Assembly (NCBI GenBank): GCA_017540385.1
Contig: JAFYBD010000037.1
Location: 1-6,718 of the forward strand
Direction of reading: 5' to 3'
Length of the DNA: 6,718 nucleotides
From: Lentisphaeria bacterium
GTDB taxonomy: Bacteria > Verrucomicrobiota > Lentisphaeria > Victivallales > UBA1829
The notes under the pieces were generated by a model. That model ran no database searches. It had not been told where the DNA came from and saw nothing but the letters and a program-made list of their open reading frames with translations. Below, in pieces: positions 1-6,112 of this stretch; within the stretch, counting starts at the first letter, position 1; each line of letters starts with the position of its first letter. Position numbers and translations under genes: made by a program.

Positions 1-1
1 C

Positions 2-565
2 TCGTTCAACCGCATCACGGTCGACAACGACATGAGCACGAACGACACCTGCCTGCTGCTCGCCAACGGCGAATCCGGCGTGAAGATCGCGTACGACGGC
101 TCCGAAGCCGCGCAGCTCTTCGCAACCGCCGTCCGGCAGGTCGCCCAGACCCTCGCGAAGGGCATGGTCATGGACGGAGAGGGCTCCTCGAAGTTCGTCG
201 AAGTCCTCGTGACTGGCGCGATGGACGCCGCTCAGGCCCACGTCTGCGCCAGGGCCATCGCCGACTCCATGCTCTGCAAGACCGCGTGGTTCGGCTGCGA
301 CCCGAACTGGGGACGCGTCCTCGCCGCCGCAGGGTATTCCGGCGCGCGGTTCCGCCCGGAGAACGTTTCGCTCGACTACAACGACGTCCCGGTCGTCCGG
401 GGCGGCATGGACGCCGGCACGCCCGAGAGCGACCTCGCCGCGCTCATGAAGGCCGGTTCCTTCACCGTTCACATCGACCTCGGCGCCGGAGTCGCCTCCG
501 ACGTCGTCTGGACCAGCGACATCACCTACGACTACGTCAAGATCAACGCGGACTACCACACCTGA
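2..565 (+). CDS. argJ: Glutamate N-acetyltransferase / ornithine acetyltransferase, C-terminal part (5' end outside window)
   Basis: ArgJ transfers the acetyl group from N-acetylornithine to glutamate, which recycles acetyl in cytoplasmic arginine synthesis. The open frame enters from the left edge (first full codon at base 2) and gives 187 residues. The opening residues SFNRITVDNDMSTNDT and the block CDPNWGRVLAAAGYSG (codons near 299-346) are family signatures, and the end KINADYHT matches the usual ArgJ C-terminus, so the 3' end is intact. The first in-frame ATG (base 32) lies inside the conserved block and is not the true start. The autocleavage site, with its catalytic Thr that separates the alpha and beta chains, lies upstream of the window, so only beta-chain sequence is seen. 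Whether it also uses acetyl-CoA (bifunctional type) cannot be told. argB follows after 27 nt, as expected for an arginine operon. Confidence 0.95.
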   Translation, partial: SFNRITVDNDMSTNDTCLLLANGESGVKIAYDGSEAAQLFATAVRQVAQTLAKGMVMDGEGSSKFVEVLVTGAMDAAQAHVCARAIADSMLCKTAWFGCDPNWGRVLAAAGYSGARFRPENVSLDYNDVPVVRGGMDAGTPESDLAALMKAGSFTVHIDLGAGVASDVVWTSDITYDYVKINADYHT

Positions 566-592
566 TTCTCCGCACGGAAAGGATTCATCATC

Positions 593-1483
593 ATGGATAC
601 CGCATACAAACAGGACCTCATTCACAAAGCGGACGTCCTCATGGAGGCGCTCCCCTATATCCAGCAGTTCCGCGACTCCGTCGCCGTCGTCAAGTTCGGC
701 GGCAGCGCCATGGAGGACGCCGATCTCACCGCGCGCACCATGCGCGACATCGTCATGTTGGAGGCCATCGGCATGAAGGTCGTGGTCGTCCACGGCGGAG
801 GCAAGGCCATCACGGCCAGACTGAAGGAACAGAACATCCAGACGCGCTTCGTGAACGGCCTCCGCTTCACCGACGAGGCCACCATCGGCGTCGTCGACGA
901 CGTCCTGCACAATCAGGTGAACCGCAGCCTCGTCGATTCCATCCTCCGCACCGGCGGCATCGGCGCCCAGATCTCCGGCAAGAAGATCCTCCGCTGCGAG
1001 AAGATGCTCTCGCGCGATCCCGTGACCGGCGAGGAATCCGACATCGGGTTCGTCGGCCGCATCATCGGCGTCGATCCCCGTCCGATCCTCGACTCCCTGA
1101 ACTTCCGCATCATCCCGGTCGTCACCCCGCTCGCGATGGACTTCCACGGCCAGCCGTACAACATCAACGCCGACCTCGCCGCCTGCGAGATCGCGAAGGC
1201 CCTCCACGCCCGCAAGCTCGTGTTCCTGAGCGACGTCCCCGGCGTGCTCCGCGACCCGAAGGACGAGTCCACGCTCATCTCCGAAATCCGCACCTCCATG
1301 GTGCCGGAGCTCATCGAAACGGGCGTCCTGTCCGGCGGCATGCTCCCGAAGATCCGCAGCTGCATCGACGCCATCGAGAACGGCGTCACGCAGGTCCACA
1401 TGGCCGACGGCCGCCTGCCGCACTCCCTGCTGCTGGAGATCTTCACGAATACCGGCGTCGGCACGCAGATCATCAAGGGCTGA
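593..1483 (+). CDS. argB: N-acetylglutamate kinase, long arginine-sensitive type
   Basis: ArgB phosphorylates N-acetylglutamate with ATP, the second step of arginine synthesis, in the cytoplasm. The 296-residue protein has the amino-acid-kinase fold: KFGGSAM at 34-40 (phosphate-binding Lys34), VVVVHGGGKAIT at 63-74, NINADLAA at 190-197 and SGGMLPKI at 247-254 (Lys253). The N-terminal extension with EALPYIQQF (18-26) and the C-terminal DGRLPHSLLLEIF...GVGT (272-291) are typical of hexameric enzymes inhibited by arginine; the shorter E. coli-type enzyme lacks the N-terminal helix. Feedback inhibition by arginine is therefore inferred. The ATG at 593 follows AAAGGA at 578-583 with a 9-nt spacer, and the conserved N-helix starts soon after, which supports this start. 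argJ lies 27 nt upstream. The motif usually written KYGGNAM is KFGGSAM here, a mild variation. Confidence 0.97.
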   Translation: MDTAYKQDLIHKADVLMEALPYIQQFRDSVAVVKFGGSAMEDADLTARTMRDIVMLEAIGMKVVVVHGGGKAITARLKEQNIQTRFVNGLRFTDEATIGVVDDVLHNQVNRSLVDSILRTGGIGAQISGKKILRCEKMLSRDPVTGEESDIGFVGRIIGVDPRPILDSLNFRIIPVVTPLAMDFHGQPYNINADLAACEIAKALHARKLVFLSDVPGVLRDPKDESTLISEIRTSMVPELIETGVLSGGMLPKIRSCIDAIENGVTQVHMADGRLPHSLLLEIFTNTGVGTQIIKG

Positions 1484-1501
1484 CCCCAGCCTCTCCACGC
1501 C

Positions 1502-2725
1502 ATGTGCCGTGCCCGCTCCGAAGCGCATGAACGGGGGCGCCGTTTCCTCGCGGCGTTCCTGTTCTGTCTTCCGGCCGTTCTCCTGACGGCCTGCTCCTCC
1601 ACGCTCCCGGACTATCCGCGCTCGGAGGAGGGCGTCCGGCAGCTCCTGCAGGATTTCGCCGACGACTACATCCGCGACACCCGGAGCGTCGGCGTCGTGG
1701 CGGGCGTGATCCTGCCCGACGGCGCGGCGTTCACTGCCGTTTCGGGGCGGTCCGACGTGCTCGACCCGGAGAAAAAGCTCGACGCCGACACCATCTTTCC
1801 CATCGGCTCCCTCACGAAGAACATGGTCTTCGCGATGGTCACCGAGCTCGAACGCCAGGGGCGGATCGACCTCGATACGCCGTTGAAGGACTGCCCCGGG
1901 CTCGAAGAACTGCCGGAGGAATACGCCCCGATTACCGTCCGCGACCTCCTGCTGCACCGGTCCGGCCTCCCCCGCGAAAGCTCCACGCTCACCAGCATCT
2001 GGCCGGTCATCTCGGCGGAGATATGGGACGGCAACGTCTACGAGGACTACACCACGCGCGAGGGCCTGATCGAGACGCTGAGCAACTCCGAGTGCCGCAG
2101 CGCCGTCTCGCATCCCCGCATCCGCTACAGCAACCTCGGATACGGCCTCCTCGGACTCGCGCTCGAATCCCTCACCGGCGAGACGGTCCCCGACCTCATG
2201 GATACCTTCATCATCCGGCCGTGGGGACTGAAGGACACCTCGTTCGGACCGCCCGAAGGCAAGGACGAACGCCTCGCCGGGACCCATTCCGGCGACATCC
2301 CGTTCTTCTGGTTCCGCGGCCGGCACGTGCGCTCCCACGACCTCGGCGAAGGCCTCCGCACCGCCGGCGGCGTCTGGTCCAGTGCGGCCGATCAGATGCG
2401 CTGCCTCCGCAACTACCGCGAGACGTTCCTCGCCATGGACCGCGAAACTCCCTTCAGCGGGGCCAGCGAGACCGTGGTGCATTACAATTACTATCTCGTC
2501 GACTCCCCGGCGGGGCACCGCTGCCTCATCCGCTACGGCATGACCTTCGGCGTGGCGTCGTTCTTCGGCGTCGACCTCGACAACCGCACCGCCATCCTGG
2601 TCCTGCGCAACAACTGCGACTGGCCGGACGGAGTCGGCATGGACCTGATGTCACGGCTGGAAAAACTCCTCCCCGACGCAGAATCCTGGCCGGGAAAAGA
2701 CGCGGATACCTCCCCTGTCCCGTAA
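1502..2725 (+). CDS. Beta-lactamase-family serine hydrolase, predicted lipoprotein
   Basis: A 407-residue protein of the class C beta-lactamase / DD-peptidase / esterase superfamily. Residues 1-31 form a lipoprotein signal: an Arg-rich n-region, a hydrophobic core (15-30) and the lipobox LLTAC with Cys31 as the lipidated residue; Ser32 suggests no inner-membrane retention signal. The catalytic SxxK is S103-L-T-K106, the second motif is Y209-S-N211, and LRTAGGVWSSAADQM (codons near 2354-2398) is a common block of the family. The third motif, normally H/K-x-G, appears as R344-Y-G346. The substrate is unknown: a peptidoglycan peptide, ester or small amide is possible, and nothing shows beta-lactam resistance. 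The gene starts 18 nt after argB. No clear Shine-Dalgarno site precedes 1502, so translation may depend on coupling, but this is the only in-frame ATG before the signal peptide. No functional link to arginine synthesis is evident. Confidence 0.85.
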   Translation: MCRARSEAHERGRRFLAAFLFCLPAVLLTACSSTLPDYPRSEEGVRQLLQDFADDYIRDTRSVGVVAGVILPDGAAFTAVSGRSDVLDPEKKLDADTIFPIGSLTKNMVFAMVTELERQGRIDLDTPLKDCPGLEELPEEYAPITVRDLLLHRSGLPRESSTLTSIWPVISAEIWDGNVYEDYTTREGLIETLSNSECRSAVSHPRIRYSNLGYGLLGLALESLTGETVPDLMDTFIIRPWGLKDTSFGPPEGKDERLAGTHSGDIPFFWFRGRHVRSHDLGEGLRTAGGVWSSAADQMRCLRNYRETFLAMDRETPFSGASETVVHYNYYLVDSPAGHRCLIRYGMTFGVASFFGVDLDNRTAILVLRNNCDWPDGVGMDLMSRLEKLLPDAESWPGKDADTSPVP

Positions 2726-2728
2726 ACA

Positions 2729-2866
2729 CTGCCCGAGCGAAGCCGGGCAGAACCGAAGTGCAGGCGTTAGCCTGCTGTCCGAGCGAAGCCGGGCAGAACC
2801 GAAGTGCAGGCGTTAACCTGCTGCCCGAGCGAAGCCGGGCAGAACCGAAGTGCAGGCGTTAGCCTG
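2729..2866. repeat. Tandem array of three 46-bp hairpin-forming repeats
   Basis: Three consecutive 46-bp units occupy 2729-2774, 2775-2820 and 2821-2866. Units 1 and 3 are identical; unit 2 differs at two bases (C to T at 2778, G to A at 2816). Each unit has two dyads. Hairpin A is CTGCCCG / CGGGCAG with loop AGCGAAGC, in which a further GC-GAA-GC mini-hairpin is possible (unit 1: 2729-2750). Hairpin B is GCAGGC-GTTA-GCCTGC (unit 1: 2760-2775). The array begins 3 nt after the stop of the lipoprotein gene and runs into the end of the converging pyrH, so it makes up essentially the whole intergenic space. There is no U-tract after either hairpin. It could stabilise 3' ends, block read-through from both sides, or be a REP-like dispersed element. 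Confidence 0.93.
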
Positions 2867-3575
2867 CCACGATCGTTCCGGCGGAGAAATCCCCGGTCAG
2901 CACGCGTCCGAGCGCGCCGGGTTCCTCGAATTTGCAGACCACGATCGCGAGGTTGTTGTCGGCGCAGAGCGAGAACGCCGCCGCGTCCATGATTTTGTAA
3001 TGCCCCTCGATGGCCTGCTGGAACGTGAGTTCGTCGAATTTCTTCGCGGTCGGGTCCTTCACCGGGTCGGCCGTGTAGATGCCGTTCACTTTCGTCGCCT
3101 TCACGAGCGCCTGGCAGTTCGATTCCAGCGCGCGCAGCGCCGCGGTCGTGTCGGTGGTGAAGAACGGGCATCCGGTCCCGCCTGCGTAGATCACGATCTC
3201 GCCGCGTGAGAGCTGTTCCAGCGCGGCGTCGCGTTCGAATCTCGGCGCGAACGGCCTCAGGTCGGCGGACGCGTGGACGTTCACCGGAATCCCGGCCTTC
3301 TGGAATGCGTCTTTCAGGCGCAGGGCGTTCATGACCGTCGCGAGCATGCCCATGTGGTCGGCCGTCACGCGGTCCATTCCGGCCGCTCCGGCTCCGCGCC
3401 AGATGTTGCCCGCTCCCACCACGAGCGCGATCTGTACGCCGAGAGCTCTCGCTTCCGCGATCCGGGCGACGGCCGCGTCGACCGCGGCGGGGTCGTAACC
3501 GTATTCCTGTTTGCCTTTCAGTGCTTCACCGCTGATTTTGAGTAACACGCGCTGATAACGAAGATTCGAGGACAT
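2859..3575 (-). CDS. pyrH: UMP kinase (uridylate kinase)
   Basis: PyrH makes UDP from UMP and ATP in the cytoplasm and gates pyrimidine nucleotide supply; bacterial forms are hexamers of the amino-acid-kinase fold, usually regulated by UTP and GTP. The 238-residue length is normal. Motifs read on the - strand: KISGEAL at 13-19, VVGAGNIWRG at 52-61, MDRVTADHMGMLATVMNAL at 67-85, GGTGCPFFTTDTTAALRA at 132-149, KATKVNGIYTADP at 159-171 and SLCADNN near the C-terminus. Small departures from the usual pattern are GAGN for GGGN, Cys136 where Asn is common, and KVNG for KVDG. The ATG at 3573-3575 follows GGGAG (plus-strand CTCCC at 3583-3587) with 7 nt between, and a strong promoter lies just upstream. 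The last codons and the TAA stop (2859-2861) lie inside the third 46-bp repeat. The gene stands alone, with no rpsB, tsf or frr next to it. Confidence 0.96.
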   Translation of the reverse strand: MSSNLRYQRVLLKISGEALKGKQEYGYDPAAVDAAVARIAEARALGVQIALVVGAGNIWRGAGAAGMDRVTADHMGMLATVMNALRLKDAFQKAGIPVNVHASADLRPFAPRFERDAALEQLSRGEIVIYAGGTGCPFFTTDTTAALRALESNCQALVKATKVNGIYTADPVKDPTAKKFDELTFQQAIEGHYKIMDAAAFSLCADNNLAIVVCKFEEPGALGRVLTGDFSAGTIVAG

Positions 3576-3619
3576 GAGGGGGCTCCCGGGTTGAGATTAG
3601 GATAAAAATCGGTCAGAAT

Positions 3620-3648
3620 AGTATATCACGGCATCGGCCAATAGTCAA
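3620..3648 (-). promoter_or_regulatory. Near-consensus sigma70-type promoter of pyrH
   Basis: Read on the - strand, TTGACT (plus 3643-3648) and TATACT (plus 3620-3625) are separated by exactly 17 bp. Each hexamer matches the sigma70 consensus at 5 of 6 bases. The predicted transcript start is near 3613, giving a leader of about 38 nt before the pyrH ATG, with GGGAG as ribosome site. An A7 tract (plus T run 3661-3667) lies about 12 bp upstream of the -35 box and could act as a distal UP-like element. No operator or attenuator is visible in the short leader. Confidence 0.85.
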
Positions 3649-3752
3649 GCGCGCACGGCGTTTTTTTCCCGCATCCGCTGTCTCGGGCTCCTTTGCTCCG
3701 GCGATCCGCCCCGCCGCGCCGCTCCTTTTCCCGTCTTTCTGCCGTTTTCCGC

Positions 3753-3782
3753 TTTAAATCCCCAGTTTTAGCAGTATATTAT
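3753..3782 (+). promoter_or_regulatory. Possible promoter of the ankyrin-ribF-merR cluster
   Basis: This is an AT-rich island within GC-rich DNA, about 85-115 bp before the first gene of the + strand cluster. TATATT at 3775-3780 (or TATTAT at 3777-3782) is a fair -10 box. TTTAAA at 3753-3758 is a weak -35 candidate, 16 or 18 bp away. It is the only promoter-like stretch seen between pyrH and the cluster. The -10 region lies inside a palindrome annotated separately. The assignment is tentative because the -35 match is poor. Confidence 0.45.
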
Positions 3783-3790
3783 GATACTGC
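3771..3790. promoter_or_regulatory. 7-6-7 inverted repeat over the putative -10 box (operator or hairpin)
   Basis: GCAGTAT (3771-3777), spacer ATTATG (3778-3783) and ATACTGC (3784-3790) form a perfect 7-bp inverted repeat. It covers the candidate -10 box and is followed by ATTTTTG. A dimeric repressor or activator site is one reading. A short terminator-like or attenuating hairpin with a weak T tract is another, although no + strand gene lies just upstream to be terminated. The regulator that would bind is unknown; the MerR-like gene at the end of the cluster is one untested candidate. Confidence 0.5.
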
Positions 3791-3852
3791 ATTTTTGCGG
3801 CCGCCCGCGCGTTTCATGGTAATAAACGATGGGGTGCCGCCGGAACCGCCAC

Positions 3853-3858
3853 AGGGGG
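3853..3858 (+). promoter_or_regulatory. Ribosome binding site deciding the start of the ankyrin-protein gene
   Basis: AGGGGG precedes three consecutive in-frame ATG codons (3861, 3864, 3867). Spacing is 2, 5 and 8 nt respectively, so 3867 is preferred and 3864 is possible. Starts further upstream in the same frame (for example ATG 3816) lack a ribosome site and would put unrelated residues in front of the signal peptide. Confidence 0.7.
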
Positions 3859-3866
3859 TGATGATG

Positions 3867-5102
3867 ATGAGACTTCGGACTGCCGGATTGCTGCTGTTTT
3901 TATTCTTGCTGCTCCCGGGGATGTTTCGTGCCTTTGCGGCCGATTCCGATCTGGAGAAGGAGTTCCGCAGCGAGATCGCCCTCTACCGCATCCGCCCCGA
4001 CAGATCGCGTTCGGTCCGCAAGGATCCCGACGGGCTCGCGGTCACCGAGGAACGCTTCCAGGCCGTCGTCGCGTCTTTCTACGACATGCTCTATCCCGTC
4101 CCGCCCTCGTTTCTGAAACGTTTCAAGTTCAAGTCCGTGATTTTCAAGGACACCGTGTACGACCGCGACGGGGGGATGTTTCAGCACCGTGTCGTCGGCG
4201 ACGATCTCTTCCTCGACGCGGATTTGAAGGAAGAGCAGTTCTACACGAACATCTTCTACCTCCAGCTCCGGCTCATGTCCCGCACCAATACCGTGAAGTG
4301 GTCGAAGCTGAACCCGGACGCTTTCTCCTACGAAAATGCGCGCGGCAACGTGACCGGGCGTGCCAAACAGAAGCTCGAAGAGGTGATCGCCGATTGGGAT
4401 CAGTATTTCGTGAGCAGGGCGTCGATGTATTCGCCCGAGATGGACATGGCGCAGTTCTTCACGTTCCTGATGCTGAGGGGCCCCGGGTCGGTCGCCCTGA
4501 TCGGCGGCGATTATCCCGTGCTGAAGAAGAAGGCCGAGATGATGATCGACATCCTCACCTCCACGAAAGCGGTCGAATCCGGCTACATGGAGACGATCCT
4601 CGCGCCCGACCTGACCAAGCTCAAAACGTATTCCCCCGAGGCGCTTTCCGTGCGCCTGTACTACGAATATTCCGGCCGGTGGAGGGTCCCGTCCTACAAG
4701 AACGAGGCCGGAGAGACCGTGACTCCGCCGGTCCGGAAAATGACCGATGACGTCGAGGTCGCGGGACGCAAAGTCAATCCGCTCATCCTCGCGCTCACCG
4801 TGAACGACATGAAGCTGTTCCGGTTCCTCGCCGAACACAAGGTCGATCCGAACGTCTCCTCGCCGTCTGGCGTCAGCGCGCTCGTGCTCGCGATCCGGAA
4901 CAACGACCCCGAACAGGTGAAAGCCCTGCTCGAAAACCGTGCGAACGTGTCGCCGGAGGCCGCCAGGGCCGGCACGGCTTCGGGCGTGAATTCCGAGATC
5001 GTGAAGCTCATGACCCCCTATCTGCCCGGCGTGAAGCAGATGGACGATCCCTCCGCGAAACCGAAGTCGAAACCGGCCGCTTCCGGGGAGCGCAAACCAT
5101 GA
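3867..5102 (+). CDS. Secreted protein: degenerate zinc-peptidase-like domain plus C-terminal ankyrin repeats
   Basis: A 411-residue exported protein of no named family that I can recognise. Residues 1-24 form a Sec signal peptide (RLR, then a Leu/Phe-rich core, then AFA before Ala25). The middle domain (about 28-235) resembles the layout of gluzincin metallopeptidases: T127-N-I-F-Y131 sits where HEIFH would be, followed by WSKLNPDAFSY (145-155), then DWDQYFVSRASMYSPEMDMAQFF (176-198), where such enzymes have a Glu-Asp pair, and YPVLKKKAEMMIDIL (216-230). All the expected zinc and catalytic residues are absent, so I infer a non-catalytic relative. Residues about 303-362 are two ankyrin-like repeats (NPLILALTVNDMKLFRFLAEH; SALVLAIRNNDPEQVKALLEN), with a weaker third to about 390, then a charged Lys/Pro tail. 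The role is perhaps periplasmic protein binding. Its stop overlaps the ribF start (ATGA), which points to co-translation. Alternative starts are 3861 and 3864. Confidence 0.75.
   Translation: MRLRTAGLLLFLFLLLPGMFRAFAADSDLEKEFRSEIALYRIRPDRSRSVRKDPDGLAVTEERFQAVVASFYDMLYPVPPSFLKRFKFKSVIFKDTVYDRDGGMFQHRVVGDDLFLDADLKEEQFYTNIFYLQLRLMSRTNTVKWSKLNPDAFSYENARGNVTGRAKQKLEEVIADWDQYFVSRASMYSPEMDMAQFFTFLMLRGPGSVALIGGDYPVLKKKAEMMIDILTSTKAVESGYMETILAPDLTKLKTYSPEALSVRLYYEYSGRWRVPSYKNEAGETVTPPVRKMTDDVEVAGRKVNPLILALTVNDMKLFRFLAEHKVDPNVSSPSGVSALVLAIRNNDPEQVKALLENRANVSPEAARAGTASGVNSEIVKLMTPYLPGVKQMDDPSAKPKSKPAASGERKP
5085..5090 (+). promoter_or_regulatory. Ribosome binding site of ribF inside the upstream gene
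   Basis: GGGGAG lies 8 nt before the ATG at 5099, within the last codons of the ankyrin-protein gene. It supports this start over the later in-frame ATGs at 5117 and 5138, and shows that ribF translation is embedded in the upstream reading frame. Confidence 0.7.
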
Positions 5103-6109
5103 CCGTCTCCGCGGGAATGAACTGGGACGCCTCCGGCATGATCTGCTGCCGCGCCCCCGAAGAGCTCGCCGACTACGGCGTCCGCGACGTCGTGTTCGCC
5201 ATCGGCACGTTCGACGGCCTCCACCGGGGGCACGTGGCCGTGATCGAGTCCATGCTCGACCTGAGCCGCGAACTGGACGCGCTCCCCGCCGTCCTCACGT
5301 TCCGCCCGCACCCCCGCGCCGTGCTCTCCCCCGGCAATCCGCCCCCGCTGCTGGTTTCGCCGGAACGCAAGCTCGCGATCCTGGCCTCGCTCGGGGTGAA
5401 AGCCGTCGTGACGCTTCCCTTCACGCTCGAGTTCGCCGCGCTCTCCCCGGAGGATTTCCTCTCGCGCTGTCTGCTCGCCGGGTCCGTCCGGGTCCGCGCT
5501 GTCTGCGCCGGGTCGCGCTGGCGGTTCGGCTCCAAATGCGCCGGCGACGCGGCGTTCCTGGAGTCCCGGTCGCGCGAGCTCGGCTTCGTCTTCCGTGCCG
5601 TGCCGGAGGTCTGCGACGACAACGGCGTGGTCAGCAGCACCCGCATCCGCGAAGCGTTGTCCCGGGGTGACGTGGAGTTCGCCGCCGCCAGCCTCGGCCG
5701 CCGTCCGGCCATCACCGGCGTCGTGGTCGGCGGTTACGGCGTCGCCGGGACCGAACTTCACTGCCCCACCGCCAACCTCGAAGTCCGCGGAGGCATGGTC
5801 CCCGCGAATGGCGTGTACGCGGCCTGGGCCGTCGTCGGGGGAAAACGCTGTCCGGCGGTTGTGAACATCGGCGTCGCCCCCACGTTCGATTCCTACGGCA
5901 AACACGAAGTCCGCGTCGAGGCGCATCTCCTGGTCGACGGCGCGCCCGATCTCTACGGCGCGGAAATGGCGCTCGGGTTCGCCGCGCGCATCCGCGGCGA
6001 GGTCAAGTTCCCCTCGCCGTCCGCACTGGCCGGACAGATCCGCGACGACGTCCGCGCCGCCCGGGCGCTCCTCCACGAACAAGCTCAAATTCCCGTTACG
6101 GAGAGTTGA
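5099..6109 (+). CDS. ribF: Bifunctional riboflavin kinase / FAD synthetase
   Basis: RibF phosphorylates riboflavin to FMN and then adenylates FMN to FAD in the cytoplasm. The 336-residue length is close to the usual one. The N-terminal nucleotidyltransferase domain (about 30-190) has GTFDGLHRGH at 36-45, TFRPHPRAVLSP after it, and SSTRIREAL from 179 (the ATP-phosphate-binding STR). The C-terminal flavokinase domain (about 200-330) has CPTANLEV (222-229), PANGVYAAW, NIGVAPTF and an ATP/flavin-binding DLYG near the end. Two family motifs deviate: the loop usually like GEDFRFG is GSRWRFG here, and the residues before PTAN read GTELHC instead of a Gly/Arg-rich LGF stretch. Both essential motifs, HxGH and PTAN, are intact, so activity is expected. 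The start overlaps the upstream stop (ATGA), and the next gene begins 3 nt downstream. No FMN riboswitch was seen before the cluster. Confidence 0.93.
   Translation: MTVSAGMNWDASGMICCRAPEELADYGVRDVVFAIGTFDGLHRGHVAVIESMLDLSRELDALPAVLTFRPHPRAVLSPGNPPPLLVSPERKLAILASLGVKAVVTLPFTLEFAALSPEDFLSRCLLAGSVRVRAVCAGSRWRFGSKCAGDAAFLESRSRELGFVFRAVPEVCDDNGVVSSTRIREALSRGDVEFAAASLGRRPAITGVVVGGYGVAGTELHCPTANLEVRGGMVPANGVYAAWAVVGGKRCPAVVNIGVAPTFDSYGKHEVRVEAHLLVDGAPDLYGAEMALGFAARIRGEVKFPSPSALAGQIRDDVRAARALLHEQAQIPVTES
6100..6105 (+). promoter_or_regulatory. Ribosome binding site of the MerR-like gene, abutting the ribF stop
   Basis: GGAGAG ends 7 nt before the ATG at 6113 and lies inside the final codons of ribF, whose TGA is 6107-6109. 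This good site fixes the start and implies that terminating ribF ribosomes could reinitiate on the next gene. Confidence 0.75.
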
Positions 6110-6112
6110 TAT

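Noticed and set aside
286..1530. Long + strand open frame (414 codons) over argJ/argB, rich in Arg, His and Pro
   Set aside because: It is an out-of-frame reading of two confidently identified genes; its low-complexity composition is typical of GC-rich shadow frames.
2729..2775. Classical rho-independent terminator for the arg operon or pyrH
   Set aside because: The hairpins are strong but neither strand has a run of T after them, so only a general 3'-end role is suggested.
2023..2862. + strand frame of 279 codons running into the repeat array, giving a repeated peptide
   Set aside because: It is out of frame with the lipoprotein gene. The unit length of 46 bp is not divisible by three and the peptide is Arg/Pro-rich noise.
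2729..2866. CRISPR array
   Set aside because: The units are directly adjacent, with no unique spacers between them.
3649..3667. Terminator formed by GCGCGCACGGCG followed by T7 on the + strand
   Set aside because: No convincing stem can be formed and no + strand gene lies upstream; the T run fits better as an A-tract above the pyrH promoter.
3693..3866. N-terminal extension of the ankyrin protein from the upstream in-frame start at 3693 or ATG 3816
   Set aside because: It would place non-signal residues before a clean signal peptide, crosses the putative promoter, and has no ribosome site; AGGGGG at 3853 fits 3867.
3900..4838. - strand open frame of 312 codons opposite the ankyrin-protein gene
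   Set aside because: It has no ribosome site or domain pattern; the + strand frame has a signal peptide, ankyrin repeats and a ribosome site.
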